Source: an uncultured Muribaculaceae bacterium
Lineage (GTDB): Bacteria > Bacteroidota > Bacteroidia > Bacteroidales > Muribaculaceae
Reading direction: 5' to 3'
DNA: 64,000 bases
Assembly: GCA_905233915.1 (NCBI GenBank)
Contig: CAJOFM010000015.1
Coordinates: 62,001-126,000, forward strand
Each line of letters begins with the position of its first letter. Position 1 is the stretch's first letter. Shown one piece after another: positions 35,885-44,008 of the stretch. Under the pieces are notes generated by a model, which worked only from the letters and a program-made list of their open reading frames with translations, was not told the origin of the DNA and did not search any database. Both the position numbers and the translations under genes were made by a program.

Positions 35885-37696
35885 ATGAACACACAAATCC
35901 TTAACGAAAATGAGAAACGCAAATCCACAATCATGGAGCACTATGACCCGCAGGCTGGCATTGGCTGCACGGGTGACCGTGTTGATGCTGGCGGCATTCA
36001 TCTGCCTTGCTCCCTGCTCGAGGCCTGCCCCGAGTATGACCATCTCACAACCATCGAGAAAGACCGTCAGCGCATTAGACACGACTTTGAATACTGGTGC
36101 TGGCGATGTGTCAAGATTGTTGACAAGCTGTCGGGGAGGCTCACCCCGTTTGTGCTGAACCGCCCGCAGCGCCGGCTGCTGGCGGCCATGGAGGGGCAAC
36201 GGCTGGCGGGCGAACCCGTGCGCATCATCCTGTTGAAGGCGCGCCAGTGGGGCGGCTCGACGTTGGTGCAGGTCTATATCGCCTGGCTGCAGCTGGTGGT
36301 GGACAAGGGGCGTAACTCCATCATCGTGGGGCACAAGCGCAACAGCTCGTTTGCCATCAAGCAGATGCTGCGCACCCTGCTGGCCAACTACCCCCAGGAG
36401 CTGCTCGACGATGACGCGGAACTGGCGTTGAAAAACGTCCCCGACTGCAAGGACATCCAGGAGATTGCCGCCAGGGACTGCTCCATCTGCCTGACGTCGA
36501 GTTACTCGCCCGACGCGGCCCGCGGGCTGAACCTGTCGTTTGCCCACCTGAGCGAGGTGGCCTTCTGGAACAGCAACCGCAACATCGACCCCAACGACCT
36601 GATACGCACCGTCACGGGCAGCATCCCGCTGGCACTGGGCACGGTCATCGTGATGGAGAGCACGGCCAACGGCACCAACTCGTTTTTCTATAACGAGTGG
36701 AAAAGGGCCGTCGAGGGCAAGAGCGCCTTCAAGCCCGTGTTTGTCGCGTGGAGCGAAATCGAGATTTACCGCAAGGCGCTCGACGGGGACTTTGACCTGG
36801 ACGGGTGCGACGAGTATGAGAAATCGCTGTGGGAGCAGGGCTTGACGCTGGAGCAAATCTACTGGTACCACGAGAAACGCAAGGAGTTCAGCGAGCACAA
36901 CCTGTTGAAGGCCGAGTTCCCGAGCACCGCCCAGGAGGCCTTTGAGAACTCGATGGACTACGTGTTCTCGACGATGGAACAAGAGGCCATCCAGGACAAC
37001 ATCGCCGCGCCGCGGGCGGTGTGCGACGACGGCTTTGTGGTGTGGCACGAGGCCGAGCCATGCAAGGCAGCCGGGGAAAAGCAATATGCGGGATACCTGG
37101 GCTTGAAATACCCGTGGCCCGATCTGCCGGTCAACGGCTACCGCAGCCGCTATCTGGCGGTCATCACCATCGGCAGCGAGAGCGACGAGCGCCAGCCCAG
37201 CGTCATCAGCATCTGGGAGGTGAACAACCGCCGCGACAACATGCAGCCCAGGCTGGCGGCCTCGTGGACGGGCAACCTGCCGTTGAACATCCTTGCCGTG
37301 CTCTCGGTGAAATGGGCGACACGCTACGGCAACGCCCTGATGGTGATTGAGAACAACGACCTGCAAGCCCGTCAGGACAACAGGCAACAGGGCACCTTCG
37401 TCCTCAACGAGGTGTTCCTCAAGTACAAGAACCTGTACATCAACGACCGCAAGAACAACACGCTGGAAGTCGATAAAAAGGTGTTCTCGCTCATGTTCTA
37501 TGAGTTAATCCTGAGCGCCCGCAACGGCCTGTACATCGACCACGACGAGCGGGCCGCCAGGACGGTCGCCAAGATGATTGTCATGCCCAACGGCTACTAC
37601 TATGCCGACAAGAGCGAGAACCAGAACCTGCTGTTCAACCGCGCCGAGGCGCTCTACGTCATGCGGGAAATAGAATTGAAAAATTCTAGGCTTTAG
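35885..37696 (+). CDS. Phage-type large terminase, solitary
   Basis: 603 residues. The ATPase part carries a terminase-style Walker A (LLKARQWGGSTLVQ, about 115-128) and Walker B (LSFAHLSEVAFWN, about 218-230). The C-terminal nuclease region (LAVITIGSESDE near 423, LMVIENNDLQ near 486, IDHDERAARTVAKM near 554) has acidic residues in the right order, though the first motif is atypical. It normally cuts and packages phage DNA into capsids. No portal, capsid, protease or small-terminase gene is nearby. Confidence 0.8.
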   Translation: MNTQILNENEKRKSTIMEHYDPQAGIGCTGDRVDAGGIHLPCSLLEACPEYDHLTTIEKDRQRIRHDFEYWCWRCVKIVDKLSGRLTPFVLNRPQRRLLAAMEGQRLAGEPVRIILLKARQWGGSTLVQVYIAWLQLVVDKGRNSIIVGHKRNSSFAIKQMLRTLLANYPQELLDDDAELALKNVPDCKDIQEIAARDCSICLTSSYSPDAARGLNLSFAHLSEVAFWNSNRNIDPNDLIRTVTGSIPLALGTVIVMESTANGTNSFFYNEWKRAVEGKSAFKPVFVAWSEIEIYRKALDGDFDLDGCDEYEKSLWEQGLTLEQIYWYHEKRKEFSEHNLLKAEFPSTAQEAFENSMDYVFSTMEQEAIQDNIAAPRAVCDDGFVVWHEAEPCKAAGEKQYAGYLGLKYPWPDLPVNGYRSRYLAVITIGSESDERQPSVISIWEVNNRRDNMQPRLAASWTGNLPLNILAVLSVKWATRYGNALMVIENNDLQARQDNRQQGTFVLNEVFLKYKNLYINDRKNNTLEVDKKVFSLMFYELILSARNGLYIDHDERAARTVAKMIVMPNGYYYADKSENQNLLFNRAEALYVMREIELKNSRL

Positions 37697-37740
37697 GCGT
37701 TAGGTTTTAGGCGTTAGGTTTTAGGTTTTAGGTGTTAGGT
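37687..37740. repeat. Heptamer repeat tract, inverted type (TTTAGGC)
   Basis: About seven copies of TTAGGCG/TTAGGTT, the reverse complement of the CCTAAAA words, directly at the terminase stop codon. The last residues of the terminase are encoded within its edge. Confidence 0.75.
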
Positions 37741-37783
37741 GGCTGCAGCAATGTAGGGCCTCGCCTTGGCGTGGCCGCGTTTG

Positions 37784-37840
37784 CCTCACGCCAAGCCGCT
37801 AAGCACGTTAAGTCACACCTTAACAGCCTGGCGGCTTTTA
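37784..37840. repeat. 55-bp repeat, inverted partner of 31795-31850
   Basis: Reverse complement of the left unit with a small insertion. Just before it (37753-37790) is an inverted copy of the core of the 62-bp tandem repeat found at 38160-38283. Confidence 0.7.
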
Positions 37841-37844
37841 TCTT

Positions 37845-38149
37845 CAAACAACCGCTACAACGCTGAACAACAAAACAACCCTATGTTTTAACAACCCGCA
37901 CCGTTCCGCTCAAAGAGCTCCGCCAGGAGCGACGAGAGCATAGGCAGGGGTGCAGTGCGAAGCACGGAACCCCTGTGTTCTATAGGTACCCCACACAATA
38001 ATCAGCCCCATCGGGGCGGCAGCCACTCTGTCGCCCCTGTCGGGGCTACGTTGATGGGGAATGTGCCGTTTACAGGAGTTGCGCTTCGCTCCACTCCTGC
38101 CTATCATCTGGCCAGCCCTAACGGGCTTCCCCCATAGCACCCCAACATA
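37845..38149 (-). repeat. 305-bp interspersed repeat, right copy (inverted)
   Basis: Same element as 28684-28988 on the opposite strand. Ends align from TTGTTGGGG/CCCCAACAT to the CAGCGTTGTA(A/G)CGGTTGT end. Both copies keep the internal palindromes, which suggests structural constraint or recent spread. Confidence 0.85.
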
Positions 38150-38159
38150 ACGCCTGGCG

Positions 38160-38283
38160 GCTTTACGTGAGGCAAGCGGCCACGCCAAGGCGAGGCCCTA
38201 CGGTGCGGATGCCAACTGAAAGCTTTACGTGAGGCAAGCGGCCACGCCAAGGCGAGGCCCTACGGTGCGGATGCCAACTGAAA
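38160..38283. repeat. Tandem 62-bp direct repeat, two copies
   Basis: GCTTTACGTGAGGCAAGCGG ... GATGCCAACTGAAA occurs at 38160-38221 and 38222-38283, apparently without mismatch. It ends in the same GGATGCCAACTGAAA word that links to the heptamer tracts. An AACTGAAA run and an inverted set of CGAAACGGA 9-mers (38313-38345) follow before murI. Confidence 0.85.
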
Positions 38284-38375
38284 ACTGAAAACTTAGCGTG
38301 GGGCAACCACGTGCACGCGCGGACGAAACGGACGAAACGGACGAGTGATTTCGTGCCTGTGTGCGTTATCGGGGT

Positions 38376-39224
38376 TTACAGGATGATGCGGCGGGCGTTG
38401 ACAGGCTCGTTGACAAACACGCTGGCCAGCGGGGAGAAGTGGTCGGGATCCTCGGTGGTGAAGTACTGGCAGGTGCCGCCGCGGCTGCAGTGCTGCTCAA
38501 TCTCGGGATGACGCTGCAGGTAGTCGGCAAGGCTGTCGGCGACGATGGGCCCCTGCTGGATGACGTTCACGCCCTGGGGCATGTGCTTGTGGATCTTGTC
38601 GATGAGCAGGGGATAGTGGGTGCAGCCCAGAATCACGGTGTCGATATCGGGACAGTCTTGCATGAGCAGGTTGATGTCTTTCTTGACAAAATAGTCGGCG
38701 CCGTCGCCGTTGCTCTCGCGGTTCTCGACCAGCGGCACCCACATGGGGCAGGCGTGGCCATGCACCTTGCAGTTGGGGTACATCCCCTCAATCTCGATGT
38801 TGTAGCTGCGGCTGGCAATCGTGCCCGGTGTGCCGAACACGCCGATGTGGCCCGTGCGGGTCAACTCGCCCACTTTCTCTACTGTGGGCCGCACCACGCC
38901 CAGCACACGGCGGTCAGGAGCGAGGACGGGGAGGTCGCGCTGCTGGATGGTGCGCAAGGCCTCGGCCGAGGCGGTGTTGCAGGCCAGGATGACCAAGTGG
39001 CACCCCTGGGCAAACAAGTGCTTGACAGCCTGCAGGGTGAACTCATAGACCAACTCGCGGGAGCGTGTGCCATAGGGGGCGCGGGCGTTGTCACCCACGA
39101 ACAGATAGTCATATTGCGGCAGCACGCGCCTGATGTCGCGCAGGATGGTAAGTCCTCCGAAACCCGAGTCAAACACTCCGATAGGAGCCTGCCCGATGCC
39201 GTTACCTTGTGATGATGTAGCCAT
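38376..39224 (-). CDS. murI: Glutamate racemase
   Basis: 282 residues. The two catalytic cysteines are in ILACNTASAEA (about 79-89) and ILGCTHYPLL (about 198-207); substrate motifs GVFDSGFGGLT and PYGTRS are present. It makes D-glutamate for peptidoglycan in the cytoplasm. It is divergent from folP; a -7 element reads at 39245-39252 on the minus strand. This is the first core gene after the repeat-framed segment. Confidence 0.95.
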   Translation of the reverse strand: MATSSQGNGIGQAPIGVFDSGFGGLTILRDIRRVLPQYDYLFVGDNARAPYGTRSRELVYEFTLQAVKHLFAQGCHLVILACNTASAEALRTIQQRDLPVLAPDRRVLGVVRPTVEKVGELTRTGHIGVFGTPGTIASRSYNIEIEGMYPNCKVHGHACPMWVPLVENRESNGDGADYFVKKDINLLMQDCPDIDTVILGCTHYPLLIDKIHKHMPQGVNVIQQGPIVADSLADYLQRHPEIEQHCSRGGTCQYFTTEDPDHFSPLASVFVNEPVNARRIIL

Positions 39225-39244
39225 GTCGGTTGTGTATTTGTTGA

Positions 39245-39252
39245 CAAAGGTA
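39245..39252 (-). promoter_or_regulatory. -7 promoter element of murI
   Basis: TACCTTTG on the minus strand, 21 bp before the murI start. Confidence 0.5.
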
Positions 39253-39275
39253 ATCCATTTTTCGGAAATTGTTAG

Positions 39276-39283
39276 TATATTTG
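39276..39283 (+). promoter_or_regulatory. -7 promoter element of folP
   Basis: TATATTTG, an exact TAnnTTTG match 23 bp before the folP start, divergent from the murI element. No clean -33. Confidence 0.45.
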
Positions 39284-39305
39284 CAAGTTAAATGCTTTTT
39301 GCGCC

Positions 39306-40175
39306 ATGCTGCAACCATTCCATACCTATAGCCTGAACCTGCACGGCAGACTGGTGACCATCGACCGCCCCTGGGTGATGGGAATCATCAACGTCACGCC
39401 CGACTCGTTCTATAGCGGCAGCCGCGTCAATGACGAGCGGTCGCTCGTTGAGCGGGTGAGGCAGATGCTCGACGAGGGGGCCGACGTGCTCGACGTGGGC
39501 GCCTGCTCGACACGGCCTGGCAGTGAACAGGTTGATGCCCGGCAAGAGATGGAACGCCTGCAGTGGGCATTGGGCGTGATGCGCCGCGAGGCTCCCGATG
39601 CCATCATCTCGGTGGACACCTACCGGGCCGATGTCGCCCGCCGCTGCGTGGAGGAGTGGGGCGCCGATATCGTCAACGATATCTCAGGCGGCACAATCGA
39701 CAAGGCGATGTTCGCGACGGTAGCCGAGCTGCAGGTGCCCTATGTGCTGATGCACATGCGCGGCACGCCCGAGACGATGGCCTCGTTGACCCACTATGAT
39801 AACGTCGCTGCCGATGTGCTCGAGTGGATGGCCCGCCGCATCGACGAGCTGCGCCAACTGGGCGTGGCCGACGTCATCGCCGATCCGGGCTTCGGTTTCG
39901 CCAAGACCCAGGAGCAGAACTACGAGCTGCTGGCTCGGCTCGAGGCCTTCCATGCCCTGAACGCGCCGCTTCTCGTGGGCGTGTCGCGCAAACGCATGAT
40001 TTACACGCCGCTTGGCTGCACTGCCGACGAGGCCCTCAACGGCACTACAGTCATCAACACGATTGCCCTGCAGCAGGGAGCCCACATCCTGCGCGTCCAT
40101 GACGTGAAGGCGGCCGTCGAGGCCGTGCGGCTCACCACGCTGCTGCGTCAGGGCACAGATAAAACGATTCAATAA
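39306..40175 (+). CDS. folP: Dihydropteroate synthase
   Basis: 289 residues with the TIM-barrel signatures GIINVTPDSFYSGSR (about 22-36), DVGACSTRPGSEQV (about 65-78), LMHMRGTPETM and DPGFGFAKTQEQN. It joins p-aminobenzoate to the pterin pyrophosphate in folate synthesis and is the sulfonamide target. It is followed 20 bp later by the diadenylate cyclase gene, a common Bacteroidales arrangement. Confidence 0.95.
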   Translation: MLQPFHTYSLNLHGRLVTIDRPWVMGIINVTPDSFYSGSRVNDERSLVERVRQMLDEGADVLDVGACSTRPGSEQVDARQEMERLQWALGVMRREAPDAIISVDTYRADVARRCVEEWGADIVNDISGGTIDKAMFATVAELQVPYVLMHMRGTPETMASLTHYDNVAADVLEWMARRIDELRQLGVADVIADPGFGFAKTQEQNYELLARLEAFHALNAPLLVGVSRKRMIYTPLGCTADEALNGTTVINTIALQQGAHILRVHDVKAAVEAVRLTTLLRQGTDKTIQ

Positions 40176-40195
40176 CACGACACTATATAGTAATA

Positions 40196-40981
40196 ATGGC
40201 AACTTCACTTTTCTCACTTTTCAGTATCAAGGACTTGATTGACATCCTGCTGGTGGCGACACTCTTGTACTATCTCTACCGCACGATGAAGGTGTCAGGC
40301 TCTCTCGACATCTTTTTCGGCGTGCTGGCCTTTGTCGTTGCTTGGGCTGTGATGTACAGGATGCTGGACATGCGCCTCATCGGCACCATTATGGACAAGT
40401 TCATCGACATCGGCCTGTTCATCCTCGTGATCCTGTTCCAGGACGAGATCAAGCGCTTCTTGACCGAGTTGGGCTCCAGGCGAGGGCTCAAGATATTTGA
40501 GAAACTCTTCAAGAGCAAGACCAAGATTGAGGATGAGAAAAAGTGGATTATGCCGGTTGTGTATGCCTGCATGAACATGGCAAAGACCAAGACGGGCGCC
40601 CTCATTGTCGTGCAGCAGGATATCCCGCTCACCGACTATGAGCGCACCGGCGACATGATCAATGCCGACATCAATTCCCGCCTCATCGAGAATATCTTCT
40701 TCAAGAACAGCCCCTTGCATGACGGCGCCCTCATCATCGCCGGCAGCAAGATTATGAGTGCGGGTTGCATCCTTCCCGTGTCGCACGACACCGACATTCC
40801 CCGCTATTTGGGCCTGCGCCACCGCTCGGCCAAGGGCATTTCCCAGGCCTCGGATGCCATCGCCATCGTCGTCAGCGAGGAAACGGGACGCATCTCCTAT
40901 GCCCACAAGGGGGAACTTTACTTGAACCTGTCGAGTACCGACCTGGAGCATGCGCTCTCGGCACTTGTCGGCGCTGAATAA
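40196..40981 (+). CDS. cdaA: CdaA-type diadenylate cyclase (c-di-AMP synthase)
   Basis: 261 residues. Three hydrophobic segments (about 15-80) anchor it in the inner membrane. The DAC domain then shows SPLHDGALIIAG (about 178-189) with the DGA motif and LRHRSAKG (about 208-215) with RHR. It makes c-di-AMP, which controls osmotic and wall balance. It is probably in one transcript with folP. Confidence 0.93.
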   Translation: MATSLFSLFSIKDLIDILLVATLLYYLYRTMKVSGSLDIFFGVLAFVVAWAVMYRMLDMRLIGTIMDKFIDIGLFILVILFQDEIKRFLTELGSRRGLKIFEKLFKSKTKIEDEKKWIMPVVYACMNMAKTKTGALIVVQQDIPLTDYERTGDMINADINSRLIENIFFKNSPLHDGALIIAGSKIMSAGCILPVSHDTDIPRYLGLRHRSAKGISQASDAIAIVVSEETGRISYAHKGELYLNLSSTDLEHALSALVGAE

Positions 40982-41007
40982 TCACCACTAACGCCTGATG
41001 CCTGAAA

Positions 41008-41589
41008 ATGTTTGATATCGACGGAACATTGGTTAGCCTGGATTTGGTCGAGCGCTTCTTTTGCTGCGACTTGGATACCTGCTTGGGTGCATGCTGCATC
41101 GAGGGCGACTCTGGCGCGCCGTTGACCGAGCAGGAGTACCAGAAACTCAAGGAAATCCTGCCCGAGGTGTGGAATGACCTCTTGCCACAGGCTCAAGAGC
41201 AAATTAAGGAGCATGGCGTAGCCTATGTGGACATCGAGGGAGAACTGGTGACGCAACTGGTGGGCGGCGCCAACTGCGTGTTCACGACCTATGAGCGAGG
41301 CGGCATGTGCCTGTGTGCCATCGAGAAAGCCTATCGTGAGGGACGCATCGACTGGCGCAAACCCCTCTCTTGCTACCTCTATCCCGTGCGCGTGAAACGG
41401 TACCCGGGTTATGAGGCGGTGAACTTCGACCGCTGGAAGATTTGCAAGTGCGCCGAGGTGCTTGGCCGGCGTGAGAACATCCGCCTGTATCAGTTCCTCA
41501 AAGAACCGCTCATCGAGCGATACGGTCAAGCGTGGTATGACCAGTTGGTCGCCAATTGCGAACTTTACATCAAGGAATACCTGACATGA
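41008..41589 (+). CDS. DUF3109 family Cys-rich protein
   Basis: 193 residues starting MFDIDGTLVSLDLVERFFCC. A metal-binding-like cysteine cluster (FFCCDLDTCLGACC, about 17-30) and later cysteines (GGMCLCAIEKA, LSCYLYPVRV) match DUF3109, related to YkgJ zinc/iron-chelating proteins. Its stop overlaps the next ATG (ATGA). Confidence 0.85.
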   Translation: MFDIDGTLVSLDLVERFFCCDLDTCLGACCIEGDSGAPLTEQEYQKLKEILPEVWNDLLPQAQEQIKEHGVAYVDIEGELVTQLVGGANCVFTTYERGGMCLCAIEKAYREGRIDWRKPLSCYLYPVRVKRYPGYEAVNFDRWKICKCAEVLGRRENIRLYQFLKEPLIERYGQAWYDQLVANCELYIKEYLT

Positions 41590-43346
41590 GGCTGAAACCG
41601 CTATTGCTGTTGCTGTCTATACTGACGGTCCTGCCCGTTAAGGCTCAGTTGACCATCGGGGGCACTCCTCCGGTATATGACCAAATCACCAAAACCTATA
41701 TGCTGACCGTTCCCGAAGATGTCTTTGGCGGTCCTTACCTTGCGCCAGTTGTCATCGACAACAATGTGACCGAGGTGAAAATCAATGGCAAAGCGGTGAC
41801 AACCGTGGCCGAATTCCCCCTCATCAATGGTGACACGTCCTACACCTTCACTTTCAAGAAGAATGGTGTCTTTAACAGCAGTTCCATTCATTTCACCTAT
41901 TTGCCCATCATGAGCATCACGGGAACCTTCAGCAATGACTATGTGGAGGCTCCGGTACAGTTCATTTTTCCTGGCGGCCAGGAAGTGTTGAGGTACAAGA
42001 CACGCATCAAGCAGGCAGGCGCGTCAACCAACTCGGTGTGGGTGCACAAGCACAATTATCATGTGAAATTCATCGACGACAACGGGGAGAAGATGGATGT
42101 CTCGTTCTTCGGCTTTCGCAACGACAATCATTGGCGCCTGGATGCGGGCACGAGAGACATGATACGTTTCCGCAACTACGCCGCCAACGGCTTGTGGGCC
42201 GACTTCGGCACCAAGTCTTATTATGCCGACAAACAGCCTGGTGCCCGTTCCTACATCCGTGGCTCCCATGTCGAGGTGTTCATGAACGGGAGCTATCACG
42301 GCTTCTATAATTTCACGGAATTTCTAGACCGCAAGCAGCTGAAGCTTAAGAAATATGCCGAGCGCGAGGTCGTGGCCGATGACGGCAGCACGCATCTCGA
42401 GGTCGATATGCACGGCATGCTGTGGAAAGCTGTTGATGACACCCCTCAGGCATTGTTCTCTCTGCCAAGTGATACGGTGGACAACACCTCGGGCGAGTGG
42501 GCAGGATTTGAGTTGAAATACCCCGACATCGATGAGGTGTGTCCTACCGATTACTCGGTGCTGCAAAATGCCGTGAGATTTGTCGCCCGCAGCAACCAAT
42601 CCACCTTTAACAGCGAGGCGGCCGAATACTTCGATTTGCCCGTGATGGTTGATTACTACTTGTTTATCACGGTGGTCTTTGGCATCGACAACGCCTGCAA
42701 CAATATGGTGTTTGCTTGCTATGACAGTGCTATTGACAAGAAACTGACGCTTGCCGTGTGGGACCTTGACGCCACCGTGGGCCAGCACTATGCCGACATG
42801 GACGGCTATTACCATGCCGACGTGATTCAGCCTGAAAATGAATTGGAGGATGTGCCCAACAATATGTGCGCCCTGAAGAGGAACAAGCTGTTCACACGCG
42901 TGAAGGCGATGCCGGGCTTCATGGAGGCCGTGAAGGCACGCTACTGGCAACTGCGCCCGACAATCCTGTGTGCCGATAGCCTGGTCGCCCGTTACACGGC
43001 CATCTACAACCGCCTTGATGCCTGTGGCGCATTGGACAGGGAAGCGGTGCGCTGGTCCGACACCGGCGACATTTCCCACCGCATGCTCGAGTTCCCTGAG
43101 GAGTTTGACTACCTGTGTGACTGGTTGCGACGCCGCATCGCCTATCTGGACACCCACACATTTGCATGCCAGCCTGGTGATATCAATGGAGACAGCGTGA
43201 TTAATATTGCCGATGTGACCTTGCTGATAGGTTGCGTCTTGGGTGACCATGAGGTGTTGAACACAGGGGTTACTGACGTCAATGGTGACGGCTTCATCAA
43301 TGTGGCTGACGTGACGGCACTTATCAGCCTGGTTTTGAACACCTGA
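41586..43346 (+). CDS. Secreted CotH-like protein with dockerin-like C terminus
   Basis: 586 residues from the ATG at 41586, which overlaps the previous stop; this start gives a proper signal peptide (LKPLLLLLSILTVLPVKAQ). The central region resembles CotH-type protein kinases (RSYIRGSHVEVFMNGSYHG about 213-231; AVWDLDATVGQHY about 396-408, with the acidic catalytic motif). The end carries two EF-hand repeats (DINGDSVINIADVT and DVNGDGFINVADVT), like the C10 protease at 24634. Confidence 0.85.
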   Translation: MRLKPLLLLLSILTVLPVKAQLTIGGTPPVYDQITKTYMLTVPEDVFGGPYLAPVVIDNNVTEVKINGKAVTTVAEFPLINGDTSYTFTFKKNGVFNSSSIHFTYLPIMSITGTFSNDYVEAPVQFIFPGGQEVLRYKTRIKQAGASTNSVWVHKHNYHVKFIDDNGEKMDVSFFGFRNDNHWRLDAGTRDMIRFRNYAANGLWADFGTKSYYADKQPGARSYIRGSHVEVFMNGSYHGFYNFTEFLDRKQLKLKKYAEREVVADDGSTHLEVDMHGMLWKAVDDTPQALFSLPSDTVDNTSGEWAGFELKYPDIDEVCPTDYSVLQNAVRFVARSNQSTFNSEAAEYFDLPVMVDYYLFITVVFGIDNACNNMVFACYDSAIDKKLTLAVWDLDATVGQHYADMDGYYHADVIQPENELEDVPNNMCALKRNKLFTRVKAMPGFMEAVKARYWQLRPTILCADSLVARYTAIYNRLDACGALDREAVRWSDTGDISHRMLEFPEEFDYLCDWLRRRIAYLDTHTFACQPGDINGDSVINIADVTLLIGCVLGDHEVLNTGVTDVNGDGFINVADVTALISLVLNT

Positions 43347-43381
43347 TTTCTAGGGAAAAAAGAAAAATTCCAAGTTTTTTA

Positions 43382-43411
43382 TTGCCAGTTCGGGAAATTG
43401 TACTACCTTTG
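43382..43411 (+). promoter_or_regulatory. Promoter of rplS
   Basis: TTG (43382-43384), 19 bp, TACCTTTG (43404-43411): a near-consensus pair about 85 bp ahead of rplS. Confidence 0.65.
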
Positions 43412-43495
43412 CCCCGCTTTTCGTAATCTCTGACAAGAAATAGAGTGGCTTGTGTATATTGCGAAGTGATTATTAACACATTAAATGATATAACA

Positions 43496-43861
43496 ATGGA
43501 CTTGATTAAAGTTGCAGAACAAGCATTTGCTACAAACAAGCAGCACCCGCAGTTTTTCCCGGGTGACACAATCACGGTAGCATACCGCATCAAGGAGGGT
43601 AACAAGGAGCGTATCCAGCAGTACCGTGGTGTGGTGATTAAGATCGTCGGCGAGGGTGACAAGAAGCGTTTCACCGTCCGTAAGATCAGTGACAACATTG
43701 GTGTAGAGCGTATTTTCCCGCTCGAGTCTCCGTTTATCGACAGCATTTCCATCAACAAGCATGGTAAGGTTCGTCGCGCTAAGCTGTATTACCTGCGTGG
43801 TCTCACCGGTAAGAAGGCTCGCATCAAGGAGCGTCGCATCATCAAGAAGGACGAGGCATAA
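43496..43861 (+). CDS. rplS: 50S ribosomal protein L19
   Basis: 121 residues from the ATG at 43496 ([15 protein letters not shown]); the upstream in-frame start at 43445 gives a non-family extension. The [20 protein letters not shown] core and [20 protein letters not shown] end are standard. L19 sits at an inter-subunit bridge. It has its own promoter and terminator, so it is a single-gene unit. Confidence 0.97.
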   Translation: MDLIKVAEQAFATNKQHPQFFPGDTITVAYRIKEGNKERIQQYRGVVIKIVGEGDKKRFTVRKISDNIGVERIFPLESPFIDSISINKHGKVRRAKLYYLRGLTGKKARIKERRIIKKDEA

Positions 43862-43891
43862 TCCTGCCGTCCATCCATACAATGTCATCAG

Positions 43892-43925
43892 GACCGAGGC
43901 ACACGTTGCCCCGGTCTTTTTTTTG
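43892..43925 (+). terminator. Terminator of rplS
   Basis: GACCGAGGC and GCCCCGGTC pair (one mismatch) over an ACACGTT loop, followed by a run of eight or more T. Confidence 0.85.
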
Positions 43926-43951
43926 CTCTGGTTGTGTGTGCTGGGCAAAAT

Positions 43952-43985
43952 AATAATGGTTGGGTATTATCGCCCAACCATTATT
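43952..43985 (-). terminator. Terminator of the arc operon
   Basis: A perfect 13-bp hairpin (AATAATGGTTGGG / CCCAACCATTATT) 23 bp beyond the arcC stop on the minus strand, with TTTTGCCC following in that direction. It can also back up rplS termination. Confidence 0.7.
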
Positions 43986-44008
43986 GATATGATGACTTAA
44001 TGAGTTTC

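Noticed and set aside
35861-37387. A 508-codon open frame on the minus strand opposite the terminase
   Set aside because: It is antisense to a protein with clear terminase motifs. Its long runs of Val/Leu/Arg/Gln follow from the GC-rich codons on the other strand, and it has no promoter or family motif.
29277-37696. Intact prophage
   Set aside because: Only a terminase and replication-type genes are present; no capsid, portal, tail, lysis or integrase genes were found between the repeats.
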